This document shows positions 25,300 through 33,244 of a DNA stretch of 64,000 bases, in pieces. Both the position numbers and the translations under genes were made by a program. The notes beneath the pieces are model-generated. The model was not told the origin of the DNA and did not search any database. It saw only the letters and a list, made by a program, of their open reading frames with translations. Every line of letters begins with the position of its first letter. Within the stretch, counting starts at the first letter, position 1. Origin of the DNA: Kutzneria sp044547355 (GTDB lineage: Bacteria > Actinomycetota > Actinomycetes > Mycobacteriales > Pseudonocardiaceae); NCBI RefSeq assembly GCF_044547355.1, contig NZ_JBIUAG010000026.1:80776-144775 (forward strand). The letters are read 5' to 3'.

Positions 25300-26679
25300 T
25301 TACGAGGTTCTGCGGGGAAGCATCAGGGCCGGCGCCAGGGCGAACAGGGCGATCACCAAGGCGCACAGGAAGGTCTGGCTGAACGCCACCGGGGCGGGGG
25401 CGGCGGCGAGGCGGATGTGCAGCACCACGGCCAGGATCGCGGTGGCCAGCGAGCCGCCGACGCGTTGGCAGATGGTCAGCAGCGTGGCCGCGCGGGGCAC
25501 GCTTTCCTTGCCCACCACCAGATACGCGGCGGCCATGGTCGGCATCATGGTGGCCCCGAGGCCGAGGCCGCGCACCACCAGGGAACCGACGAGCAGCGCG
25601 GTGTTCGGATGTGCGCCGAGCAACGTGAACGGGACCGTGCCGGCGACGATGGCGAGCACGCCGACAGCGACCACGCCCCGCACGCCGAACCGGTCGGTGA
25701 GCCGGCCGGTGAAGGGTGAGACCAGGGCGACGCCGACGCCTTGGGGCAGCAGCATCAGGCCGGCCTGCAACGCGGTCTGCCCCTGGCCGAGCTGGTAGTA
25801 GAGCGGGATCACGAACATCGCGCCGAACAGGCCCGCGCCCAGCAGGAAGGTGCCGACGGCCGAGACGGAGAAGCCGCGCGTGCCGAACAGGCGAAGGTCC
25901 AGCAGGGGCTTGTGTTTGGTGGTCAGCACGTGCCGGCAGAACAGGCCGGTCAGCACCAGGCCGCCGGCCAGCCAGGCCAGGCCGAGCGGGTCGCCGCCGT
26001 CGCCGACCACGATCAGCCCGTAGACCAGGGCGGCCAGGCCGGGCGAGAGCAGCGCCATGCTGACCCAGTCCAGCCGCTCCCCCGCCTTGGGCTCGCCGGC
26101 CGGCAGCCGCAGCGCCGCCAGCGCCAGGGCGACCAGGCCGATCGGCACGTTGACGTAGAAGATCCACTGCCAGCCCAGCGTGTCGATCAGGAAGCCGGCC
26201 AGCACCGGGCCGAAGACCGGGGAGAGCATCACCGGCAGCGTGACCACGCTCATCAGCCGGCCGATCAGCTGCGGGCCGGCCGCGCGGGCCAGGATCGTCT
26301 GGAGCACGGGCATCAGCAGGCCGCCGCCCAGGCCTTGTAACGCCCTGAACGTTATCAACTCGCCGATGTTCGTGGCCAGGCCGCATAACGCCGAGCCGAT
26401 CAGGAACAGGGTCAGCGCCCCCATCCAGACCCGCTTGGCGCCCCACCGGTCCACCGCCCAGCCGGACAGCGGGATCACCACCGCCAGCGCGAGCAGGTAG
26501 CTGGTGCTCACCCACTGCACCGCCGGCAGCGACGCGTGCAGCTGCTGCGCCAGCGTGTCCACGCCGACGTTGACCACAGTGGTGTCCAGGGAGGACATCA
26601 GCGCCCCGAGCACGACGACGCCGGCCAGCTTGAGCAGGGCCGGGTCGAGCCGCCGGGGTGCGGTCGGTGTGCTGACCAT
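25300..26679 (-). CDS. DHA2-family MFS drug exporter
   Basis: The 459-residue protein has about 14 hydrophobic helices and the DHA2 motifs LDTTVVNVGVDTL in the first helix, WAVDRWGAKRV after the second and VGPVLAGF-like motif C (SPVFGPVLAGFLID). This is the EmrB/QacA type of proton-coupled exporter. The ATG at 26679 follows GGAGTGGG; an upstream in-frame start at 26718 would overlap the operator. Divergent from a TetR gene across a palindrome, it is probably the product exporter and self-resistance gene. Confidence 0.9.
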   Translation of the reverse strand: MVSTPTAPRRLDPALLKLAGVVVLGALMSSLDTTVVNVGVDTLAQQLHASLPAVQWVSTSYLLALAVVIPLSGWAVDRWGAKRVWMGALTLFLIGSALCGLATNIGELITFRALQGLGGGLLMPVLQTILARAAGPQLIGRLMSVVTLPVMLSPVFGPVLAGFLIDTLGWQWIFYVNVPIGLVALALAALRLPAGEPKAGERLDWVSMALLSPGLAALVYGLIVVGDGGDPLGLAWLAGGLVLTGLFCRHVLTTKHKPLLDLRLFGTRGFSVSAVGTFLLGAGLFGAMFVIPLYYQLGQGQTALQAGLMLLPQGVGVALVSPFTGRLTDRFGVRGVVAVGVLAIVAGTVPFTLLGAHPNTALLVGSLVVRGLGLGATMMPTMAAAYLVVGKESVPRAATLLTICQRVGGSLATAILAVVLHIRLAAAPAPVAFSQTFLCALVIALFALAPALMLPRRTS

Positions 26680-26690
26680 ACCCACTCCAT

Positions 26691-26709
26691 GGACTAGACG
26701 GTCTAGTCC
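26691..26709. promoter_or_regulatory. TetR operator between exporter and repressor
   Basis: GGACTAGACGGTCTAGTCC is a perfect 19-base palindrome around a central G, located 12 bases from the exporter start. A degenerate second half-pair, GACTAGTGAGTCC, follows at about 26720-26732. Repressor binding would shut off both divergent genes until a ligand is present. Confidence 0.75.
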
Positions 26710-26753
26710 AATAACCATAGACTAGTGAGTCCAAACTGAACAAGGGGACACTG

Positions 26754-27380
26754 GTGCACATGTCAGTCGAGACCTTGCCGGCCAAGCGGCAGTCCGTGGT
26801 GCGGGCGGCGGCCCAGGTGTTCGTCCGCGAAGGCTTCGTGGGCGCGAGTGTGGACGTGATCGCGGCCGAGGCCGGCGTGTCCAAGCAGACGATCTACAAC
26901 TACTACCGGGACAAGGAGAACCTGTTCCTCTCGGTGATCGACGCCATGCTGCTGCCGGTCGCCGAGCAGTTCCTGGCCGTGCTGGACGAGATCCTGCTGG
27001 ACGAGGCCGACCTCGCCGCCGGGCTGGTGCGACTGGGCCGGGAGTGGACGGCGCTGCTGGCCCGCGAGGACCTGGCCGCGCTGCGGCGGCTGATCGTCGG
27101 CGAGGCCACCCGCTACCCCCAGCTGCTGGCCGCGTGGCAGAACGCCGGCCCCGGGCTGGCCCAGCCCAAGCTCACCGCCCACCTCACCCGGCTGGCCGCC
27201 CGGGGCGTGCTGGCCGTGCCCGACCCCGAGCGCGCCGCCAACCAGCTCACCTCCCTGCTGATCGGCGAGGTGCAGACCATGTCCCTGTTCGGCGCGGTCG
27301 ACGTGCCGGCCCGTCGGGTCGAGGAGATCGTGACCAGCGGGGTGCAGGTGTTCCTCAGGGCCTACAAGGCCGCTGACTGA
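26754..27380 (+). CDS. TetR-family repressor
   Basis: The 208-residue protein has a helix-turn-helix at about residues 25-55 (VDVIAAEAGVSKQTIYNYYRDKENL) and a helical ligand domain of the AefR/TetR_C type. The GTG start has AAGGGG 6 bases upstream. It is divergent from the DHA2 exporter, with the palindrome at 26691-26709 as its likely operator, so the inducer is probably the polyketide product or an intermediate. Confidence 0.9.
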   Translation: MHMSVETLPAKRQSVVRAAAQVFVREGFVGASVDVIAAEAGVSKQTIYNYYRDKENLFLSVIDAMLLPVAEQFLAVLDEILLDEADLAAGLVRLGREWTALLAREDLAALRRLIVGEATRYPQLLAAWQNAGPGLAQPKLTAHLTRLAARGVLAVPDPERAANQLTSLLIGEVQTMSLFGAVDVPARRVEEIVTSGVQVFLRAYKAAD

Positions 27381-27443
27381 ACACTGAAAGCCCAGGTCAC
27401 CCCGCTTTGACGGGAATCAGGTCGCTGGACGACGGTTAGAGGC

Positions 27444-28904
27444 ATGCGCACAGTCGTCGTGGTGGGGGCCGGTCCCGTCGGCCTGATGCTGGCCTGTGAA
27501 CTGGGCCTGGCCGGGGTGCGGCCGATCGTGCTGGAACGCCTTTCCCAGGCCACCGGCCAGTCCCGGGCCCTGGGCCTGCACTCGCGGACCGTCGAGGTGC
27601 TCGACCAGCGGGGCCTGCTCGACCGGTTCAGCGAGGGCGCGCCGGTGTGGCCCAAGGGGCACTTCGCCGGCATGCGGCTGCTCGAACTGGATCAGCTCGA
27701 CGGCCGGCACACCTACGCCCTGATGGTGCCCCAGTCGCGAACCGAGGCGCTGCTGGAGGAGCGGGCCGTCGAGCTCGGCTCTGATCTTCGCCGTGGGCAC
27801 GAGTTGCTTGGCCTGGACCAGGATTCCGGCGGCGTGCGGCTGACCGTCGCCGGTCCCGCCGGCGAGTACGAGCTCGCCGCCGACTACGTGGTCGGCTGCG
27901 ACGGCGGCAGCAGCCGGGTCCGCAAGCTCGCCGGCATCGAGTTCCCCGGCAACTCCTCCACCCTCAACGCCGTGCTCGGCGACGTGCAGCTCGATCAGAC
28001 GCCCACCGGCCCACACCTGAGCCGCTGCTCCGGCGGCGTGTTCGGCACCGTGCCGCTGGGCGGCGACCGCTACCGCATCGTCGCCGCCGAGTTCGTGCCG
28101 CCCACGGCCCATCGCGACGATCCGGTGACCTTGCAGGAGCTGATCGACACCACCCGTCGGGTCACCGGCCTGGACATCGAGGTCGGCGAGACGTACTGGC
28201 TGTCCCGGTTCGGCAACGCCACCCGGCAGGCGGCGAACTACCGCTCCGGGCGGGTGTTCCTGGCCGGCGACGCCGCCCACGTGCACTTCCCGGCTGGCGG
28301 CCAGGGCCTCAACACCGGTGTGCAGGACGCCGTCAACCTCGGGTGGAAGCTGGCCGCCGTCATCCGCGGCGAGGCGTCACCGTCCTTGTTGGACACTTAC
28401 CACGCCGAGCGGCACCCCGTGGCCAAGCGGGTCTGCCACAACACCCAGGCCCAGCTGGCCCTGATGAACCCCAGCCCCTCCGTCGACCCGCTGCGCGACC
28501 TGTTCGCCGAGCTGCTGGCCTTCCGCGAGGTCAACAAGTTCATCTCCGAGATGATCACCGGCCTGGACGTGCGCTACCCCATGCCCGGCGGCGGCGAGCA
28601 TTCCCTGCTGGGCACCCGCCTGCCCGACTGGCCCCTGCTCGTCGACGGCGCCGAGGTCGGGGCGATGCGCCTTTTGCACGCCGGCCAAGGCTTCCTGCTC
28701 GACCTCACCGGCGGCCGCCGGACCCCGGAGCTGCTCGACGCCGCCGGCGGCCGGGTCCGCGTCGTCACCGCCACCGCCGCCGAGCCCGGCCGCCCCGAGG
28801 CTCTGCTGGTCCGCCCCGACGGCTATGTGGCCTGGATCGACGGCGACCTGGAAGCCGCGTTGCAGGCCTGGTTCGGCGTGCCACGACCGGCCATGGCGAG
28901 CTGA
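27444..28904 (+). CDS. Rifampicin-monooxygenase-like flavoprotein
   Basis: The 486-residue group A flavin monooxygenase has GAGPVGLMLACELGLAGVRP at the N-terminus, SRALGLHSRTVEVLDQRGLL, CDGGSSRVRKLAG and GDAAHVHFPAGGQGLNTGVQD. The spacing and the RALGLHSRTVEV segment are closer to rifampicin monooxygenase (Rox) than to the hydroxylase at 21960. It could be a tailoring oxygenase or a detoxifying enzyme for the cluster's own quinone product. It reads away from the operon downstream of the TetR gene. Confidence 0.82.
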   Translation: MRTVVVVGAGPVGLMLACELGLAGVRPIVLERLSQATGQSRALGLHSRTVEVLDQRGLLDRFSEGAPVWPKGHFAGMRLLELDQLDGRHTYALMVPQSRTEALLEERAVELGSDLRRGHELLGLDQDSGGVRLTVAGPAGEYELAADYVVGCDGGSSRVRKLAGIEFPGNSSTLNAVLGDVQLDQTPTGPHLSRCSGGVFGTVPLGGDRYRIVAAEFVPPTAHRDDPVTLQELIDTTRRVTGLDIEVGETYWLSRFGNATRQAANYRSGRVFLAGDAAHVHFPAGGQGLNTGVQDAVNLGWKLAAVIRGEASPSLLDTYHAERHPVAKRVCHNTQAQLALMNPSPSVDPLRDLFAELLAFREVNKFISEMITGLDVRYPMPGGGEHSLLGTRLPDWPLLVDGAEVGAMRLLHAGQGFLLDLTGGRRTPELLDAAGGRVRVVTATAAEPGRPEALLVRPDGYVAWIDGDLEAALQAWFGVPRPAMAS

Positions 28905-28972
28905 TCGACCGAGCCCGGCATCCGTCAACCGGTTGATGTGGCGGCGGGCGGTCACGGCCCAGGCTGGCGGGC

Positions 28973-30460
28973 GTGAGAATGACACTGCTCGCCGTAGCGC
29001 TGCTGGCCGCCCTCGTGCCGGTAGCGCCCGCACAGGCCCATGCGGCCGTGGTGGATTGTGGTTCGCTGGCCGGGCATGCCCCCGTGACCTCGGCCCAGGT
29101 CGTGACGGATTCGGTGCTGCACAAGGACTATTGCGACGTGCAGGGCGTCATCGCGCCGCAGGAGCACTTCGAGGTCAAGCTTCCGGTCACCGGCTGGCAG
29201 GGGCGCTACCTACAGGAGGGGTGCAGCGGGTTCTGCGGCGCGGTGCCGGCGATGAGCCCGCCCCTGACCATCTCCGGCCTGTCCTGCCAACAGGAATGGG
29301 ACGGGTCGCTGGTCGTGGCCGCCGACGACGAGGGGCACAGCTCCTCGGATCCGGACTGGGCCACGGATCCGGCGGCCCGCCAGGTCTTCGGCCGCACCTC
29401 GGAGCACAGCCTGGCCGTCACCGCCAAGGTCCTGATCACCCGCTACTACGGCCGCCCGCCAACCTATTCCTACTACGACGGCTGTTCCACCGGCGGCCGC
29501 GAGGCCCTGGTCGAGGCCCAGCGCTACCCCGCCGATTTCGACGGCATCATCGCCGGTGCGCCGGCCGGCAACGAGGCTCCGCTGGCCCTGTTCCAGGCGT
29601 GGCTGGCCCGTAGCAACACCGACCGCAACGGCCACCAGATCCTCACCGCCGAGAAGCTCCCGGCCCTGCACCAGGCCGTGACCGCCCAGTGCGGCGGCGA
29701 CCCTCGCCAGTGCGGTTTCGACCCCGCATCCCTACGCTGCCCCACCGGCGCCGCCACCGCCAACTGCCTCACCGACGCCCAAATCACCGCCGTGCGGGCG
29801 TTCTATCGCGGCCCCACCGACGAACACGGCCGCAACCTCTTCAACGGCGGCGAACCGTACGGATCCGAACTGGCCTGGCTCGGCGAGATGGTCCAACCCG
29901 CCGCCGACGCCGCCGCCCCCGGCGACACACTCGCCGCCACCATCGCCCTCGACTACTTCAAGCACATGGCCTTCTCCCCGAGCCCGCCGGCCACCTTCAC
30001 GCTCGCCGACATCCCCTTCACCGACGCCGAGTTCGCGGCCCTCGACCGGGTCGGACGCAGCACCTACAACGCCAACGACCCCGACCTTCGGGCCTTCCAG
30101 GCCCATGGCGGCAAGCTCATCCTGTGGCACGGCTGGGCCGACCAGTCGATTCCGCCTTTCTCCACATTGGACTATTACGCCGCCGTGGAGCGCATCACCG
30201 CCAGCTCCGCCTTCTCCCGCCTCTACATGCTTCCGTCCACCTATCACTGCCTGTTCGCCCCCGACGGCTCCTCGTACACGGCCGTCGACTTCATGACCCC
30301 GTTGCTGGCCTGGGTCGAACACGGCGCCGCCCCCGGCTCTGTCCCGGCCGGCATCGGCGGCACCACCGTCACCGTGCCGCCCACCGACGCCCTCAAGCCC
30401 GTGACGAATGCTCAGGGATTGAACAGCAACTATGACTATGTCGGCCACTACGGGCGGTAG
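28973..30460 (+). CDS. Secreted tannase/feruloyl esterase family protein
   Basis: The 495-residue alpha/beta-hydrolase has a signal peptide (about residues 1-25). The nucleophile motif is GCSTGGREAL with Ser172, the Asp is in HGWADQSIPP, and the His is in STYHCLF; the cysteines before the Ser and after the His are the disulfide pair of the CS-D-HC arrangement in tannases and feruloyl esterases. It would release phenolic acids from plant esters outside the cell, which fits the aromatic-acid catabolic island nearby. The GTG start has only a weak ribosome site; ATG at 28979 is an alternative. Confidence 0.85.
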   Translation: MRMTLLAVALLAALVPVAPAQAHAAVVDCGSLAGHAPVTSAQVVTDSVLHKDYCDVQGVIAPQEHFEVKLPVTGWQGRYLQEGCSGFCGAVPAMSPPLTISGLSCQQEWDGSLVVAADDEGHSSSDPDWATDPAARQVFGRTSEHSLAVTAKVLITRYYGRPPTYSYYDGCSTGGREALVEAQRYPADFDGIIAGAPAGNEAPLALFQAWLARSNTDRNGHQILTAEKLPALHQAVTAQCGGDPRQCGFDPASLRCPTGAATANCLTDAQITAVRAFYRGPTDEHGRNLFNGGEPYGSELAWLGEMVQPAADAAAPGDTLAATIALDYFKHMAFSPSPPATFTLADIPFTDAEFAALDRVGRSTYNANDPDLRAFQAHGGKLILWHGWADQSIPPFSTLDYYAAVERITASSAFSRLYMLPSTYHCLFAPDGSSYTAVDFMTPLLAWVEHGAAPGSVPAGIGGTTVTVPPTDALKPVTNAQGLNSNYDYVGHYGR

Positions 30461-30471
30461 ATAATGGACCG

Positions 30472-30978
30472 GTGGCCAGGATCGAGCCGGCGAACGGCGA
30501 GGGCGAAGTCGCGGACCGCATCCGTCAGCGGCGCGGCGGTGACCTGACGCCGCTGGACGACATGTTGTTGCACAGCCCGGCATTCGCCGACGGCTGGAAC
30601 AGCCTGCTGGGCGCGGTGCGGGGATCTTCGACGCTGCCGCCGGATGTGCGGGAGCTGGTCGTGCTACGTATCGCCGAGCTGAACGGCGCCGACTACGAGT
30701 GGCAGGCCCACGAGCCGGCGGCCCGCAAGGCCGGAGTGTCCGTTGGCCAGCTGGCGGCCCTGCGCCGGGGCGGCGACCTGTCCGAACTGGACGATCGGCA
30801 ACGGGCCGCCCTGGCGTACGCCGACGCGATGACCGAGCAGGTCACCGTCTCGTCCGAGGTTTTCGCGGCGCTCGGCTCCCACTTCACCGACCAGCAGATC
30901 GTCGAGCTCACGGGCACCGTGGCCGCCTACAACATGGTGTCGCGGTTCCTGGTGGCCTTGGAGATCGGCAAGCCATGA
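30472..30978 (+). CDS. Carboxymuconolactone decarboxylase (AhpD-like) family protein
   Basis: The 168-residue protein shows the CMD fold: LPPDVRELVVLRIAELNGADYEWQAHEP followed by LTGTVAAYNMVSRFLVALE. The CxxC of peroxidase-type AhpD proteins is absent; the corresponding position reads ADYEWQAH, as in decarboxylase-like members. It may act on a lactone or aromatic-ring-cleavage product. The start is a GTG 11 bases after the esterase stop, and its end overlaps the next ATG (ATGA). Confidence 0.8.
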   Translation: MARIEPANGEGEVADRIRQRRGGDLTPLDDMLLHSPAFADGWNSLLGAVRGSSTLPPDVRELVVLRIAELNGADYEWQAHEPAARKAGVSVGQLAALRRGGDLSELDDRQRAALAYADAMTEQVTVSSEVFAALGSHFTDQQIVELTGTVAAYNMVSRFLVALEIGKP

Positions 30979-31316
30979 GCGAGGGTCTGCTGTATGTGCT
31001 GGCCGATCCCGGCCCGGTCCCCGAACCGGAGTTCCATGACTGGTACGACAACGACCACGCCCCCGCCCGTCTCCAGGTGCCCGGCATCCGCGCCGGCTAC
31101 CGCTACCGCGCCATCGACGGCGACCGCCCTCCGTGGCTCGCCTACTACGAGCTGGACACCGCAGCCTTGACAAGCCCCGCCTACCAACGTCTCCGCCATC
31201 GCAGCCCCCGAGAGCAGGCCATCGTTGACCGCCTCGCCACCCTCGACCGCCGCGTCTACGACCTGGTCGACGACCAGGGCACCCAACCCCAGCCCCTTCC
31301 ATCGTGGTGTCGGTAG
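30975..31316 (+). CDS. EthD/dimeric alpha-beta barrel-like protein, first half
   Basis: The 113-residue frame contains FHDWYDNDHAPARL, which resembles the WYxxxHxP element of EthD and related ferredoxin-fold proteins. The following frame (31304-31597) repeats it as LDDWYRTEHIPLLH, so the pair looks like one two-domain protein split by a frame change near 31300. It is translationally coupled to the CMD gene. No enzymatic role is known. Confidence 0.6.
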   Translation: MSEGLLYVLADPGPVPEPEFHDWYDNDHAPARLQVPGIRAGYRYRAIDGDRPPWLAYYELDTAALTSPAYQRLRHRSPREQAIVDRLATLDRRVYDLVDDQGTQPQPLPSWCR

Positions 31317-31597
31317 GCCTGACCACCACTGACGAAGGTGCGCTGGACGACTGGTATCGCACCGAGCACATCCCTCTCCTGCACCGCATTCCCGGCTGGT
31401 TCCGCACCCGCCGCTACCGCCTCACTTCCGGCGCCGGCCCCGCTTTGCTGGCCCTGCACGAGATCTCCGACCTCACCCTGTTCACCACCCTGGAGTACCG
31501 CGAGGCCACAACCACCGACCGGCGGGCCGCCGTGATGCAGCACGTGACCCGCCGCGAACGCCGGCTGTTCGCCTTCCACAGGGCCGTCACGACGTAG
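31304..31597 (+). CDS. EthD-like protein, second half (possible frameshift product)
   Basis: The 97-residue frame overlaps the previous one by 13 bases in another phase and contains DWYRTEHIPLLHRIPGWFRTRRY, the duplicate of the first half's motif. No ribosome site precedes the GTG at 31304. Either a single-base indel has broken a gene of about 210 codons, or the halves are made separately or by frameshifting. The sequence around 31290-31305 is C-rich (CCAACCCCAGCCCCTTCC), a place where read errors occur. Confidence 0.5.
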   Translation: MVSVGLTTTDEGALDDWYRTEHIPLLHRIPGWFRTRRYRLTSGAGPALLALHEISDLTLFTTLEYREATTTDRRAAVMQHVTRRERRLFAFHRAVTT

Positions 31598-31601
31598 CTC
31601 T

Positions 31602-32759
31602 TCAAGCGGAAGCCCCACGTCCGTCGCCCCCAACCGTGAACTCCGGCAGCCCGTTGCTGATCTTCACCTCCCACCCGCTATGATGAATCAGCCTGTGACA
31701 GGCGCTGCACAGCAACACCAGATTGTCCAGGCTGGTCGGCCCCCCGTCAGCCCAGTGGACCACGTGATGCGCCTGGCATTGCCGGGGTTTCCTTCCACAT
31801 CCCGGGAACGCGCACCCGCCGTCTCGGATGATCAGCGCTTTCCGTATCGCGTTGGGGATTGTCCGTGATGTTCGCCCGATGTCCAGGACTTCGGACTTGG
31901 CCCCCAGCACCACCCGCAGGATCTTGCTGTCGCACGCGATCCGTCGTACCGAGGCGGCGTTGAGCGGCCCCAGGTTCTCCACATTGGCGGTGCCCTTCTG
32001 CTCCTGGAAGTCCTTGAAGGACATCGTCAGGTTCAGGTGCGGCTTCTCGCCACCCTCGTCGGGCAGTTGGTCGCTGCCCAGGGCGATGTCGACGATCTCG
32101 GCGAAGGCGTCGCCTTGGCGCTGAGGGGTGGTGCGGGTGTCGTTGGCCGAGGTGGGCTTGGACTTCGACGCGATGGCCGCTTCCAGCATCGCCCCGGTCT
32201 CCAGGTCCAGGTGGCCCCGGATGTCGAAGGACCCGTCGGGTCGGCGGGTGATGTAGAGCTCCCGCGTGGGCCGGGCCAACTCCGGGTCGTCGGGGGCTTT
32301 GCCGTCCTGGTCAAGCAGCAGCAGGATCCGCTTGGCGATGTCGCTGAAGTCCACGGTGTCGAACTGCGGCGCGTTCTCCACCAACGCCGCCTCGACATCG
32401 TCGCGATCCGCCTCCGGCGCCGCGCTCAGAGTGGTGTCGATGATGTTCAGGTGCTGCTTGCTCAGCACCGCCACATTCGCCACGTCCCGAACCGCGTCGC
32501 GCCCGAACAGTTCGGCGAACCGCACTAGGTCCCGGGCCTCGCCCCGAGTGATCTTCCACGCCACGGTCAGCGACGCGACCAGCGCCTTGCGGTCATCCTT
32601 GGTCCGGCTGGTGCGGTTCCATTGTTCCCGCACCACCGCGATCTCCCGCAGGTAGTCGTTCTTGCGTCGCTCCTCGATCAGCACACCGATCTCGCCCAGC
32701 GCCCCGTCACCCAGTCGCCACCATTCGGCGTCGACCGGCATATCCAGGTTCACTGACAT
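31602..32759 (-). CDS. DUF222/HNH endonuclease repeat protein, copy 2
   Basis: This 385-residue protein has the same domains as copy 1 (DUF222 then a four-cysteine HNH domain, AHHVVHWADGG and CSACHR). About 20 substitutions separate them, several clustered near the HNH region and at the last ten residues. The frame is intact and the leaderless TAAGATGAGGGTATG start is kept, so both copies appear to be under selection. It lies on the opposite strand to copy 1 and closes the 25-kb interval containing the polyketide cluster. Confidence 0.85.
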   Translation of the reverse strand: MSVNLDMPVDAEWWRLGDGALGEIGVLIEERRKNDYLREIAVVREQWNRTSRTKDDRKALVASLTVAWKITRGEARDLVRFAELFGRDAVRDVANVAVLSKQHLNIIDTTLSAAPEADRDDVEAALVENAPQFDTVDFSDIAKRILLLLDQDGKAPDDPELARPTRELYITRRPDGSFDIRGHLDLETGAMLEAAIASKSKPTSANDTRTTPQRQGDAFAEIVDIALGSDQLPDEGGEKPHLNLTMSFKDFQEQKGTANVENLGPLNAASVRRIACDSKILRVVLGAKSEVLDIGRTSRTIPNAIRKALIIRDGGCAFPGCGRKPRQCQAHHVVHWADGGPTSLDNLVLLCSACHRLIHHSGWEVKISNGLPEFTVGGDGRGASA

Positions 32760-32960
32760 ACCCTCATCTTACCACAATTCACCACCCAATTCCCTTTGCC
32801 AGCCAACGGTTACCTCTTCGTTCCCCACCTGAAGAACCCTTCAGGAAAGCGCTTTCCATCCCCAAAAACTCGCCCACCCTGCCAAACGGCAAGCACACCA
32901 CGAAAGCCAGACCCCTCCCACGTCCCAAGCCCTCTGTAAACCACACCACCCACCCACCTC
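31630..32960 (-). repeat. Right arm of the ~1.3-kb inverted repeat
   Basis: Reverse-complement counterpart of about 4870-6205, covering the gene and its leader with the two overlapping palindromes at 32828-32857. Limits are approximate. Confidence 0.8.
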
Positions 32961-33128
32961 ACACCGCGCCACGGACCCCATCCACCCACCCAATCCGCGA
33001 CAACCCACCCGACGAACCCCACCCACCCCCCTCAAACGGCAACCACACCACAAAAGCCAGACCCCTCCCACGTCCCAAGCCCTCTGTAAACCACACCACC
33101 CACCCACCCACCTCACGCCGCGCCACGG
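32884..33128 (-). repeat. Direct repeat of ~95 bp at 150-bp spacing
   Basis: The block starting AAACGGCAA and running through GACCCCTCCCACGTCCCAAG to the CGCCACGG segment occurs at about 32884 and again at about 33034. It belongs to the same repeat vocabulary as 4695-4970. No gene is seen in 32760-33244; the final 90 bases show nothing recognisable. Confidence 0.7.
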
Positions 33129-33244
33129 CCCCCACCCCCCACCCGACCCGCGACAGCCACCCTTGGCGGGCCAGAGCAGTAGTGCCCGAGAGAGAGAAGA
33201 CCTGCCCCAGCAAAGAACAGCAGCAGCAGCGACAGCCCGGCGCC

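Noticed and set aside
4870..32960. Classical composite transposon around the polyketide cluster
   Set aside because: The inverted arms encode DUF222-HNH proteins, not a recognised transposase, and I see no terminal inverted repeats or target duplications; kept only as a recombination possibility.
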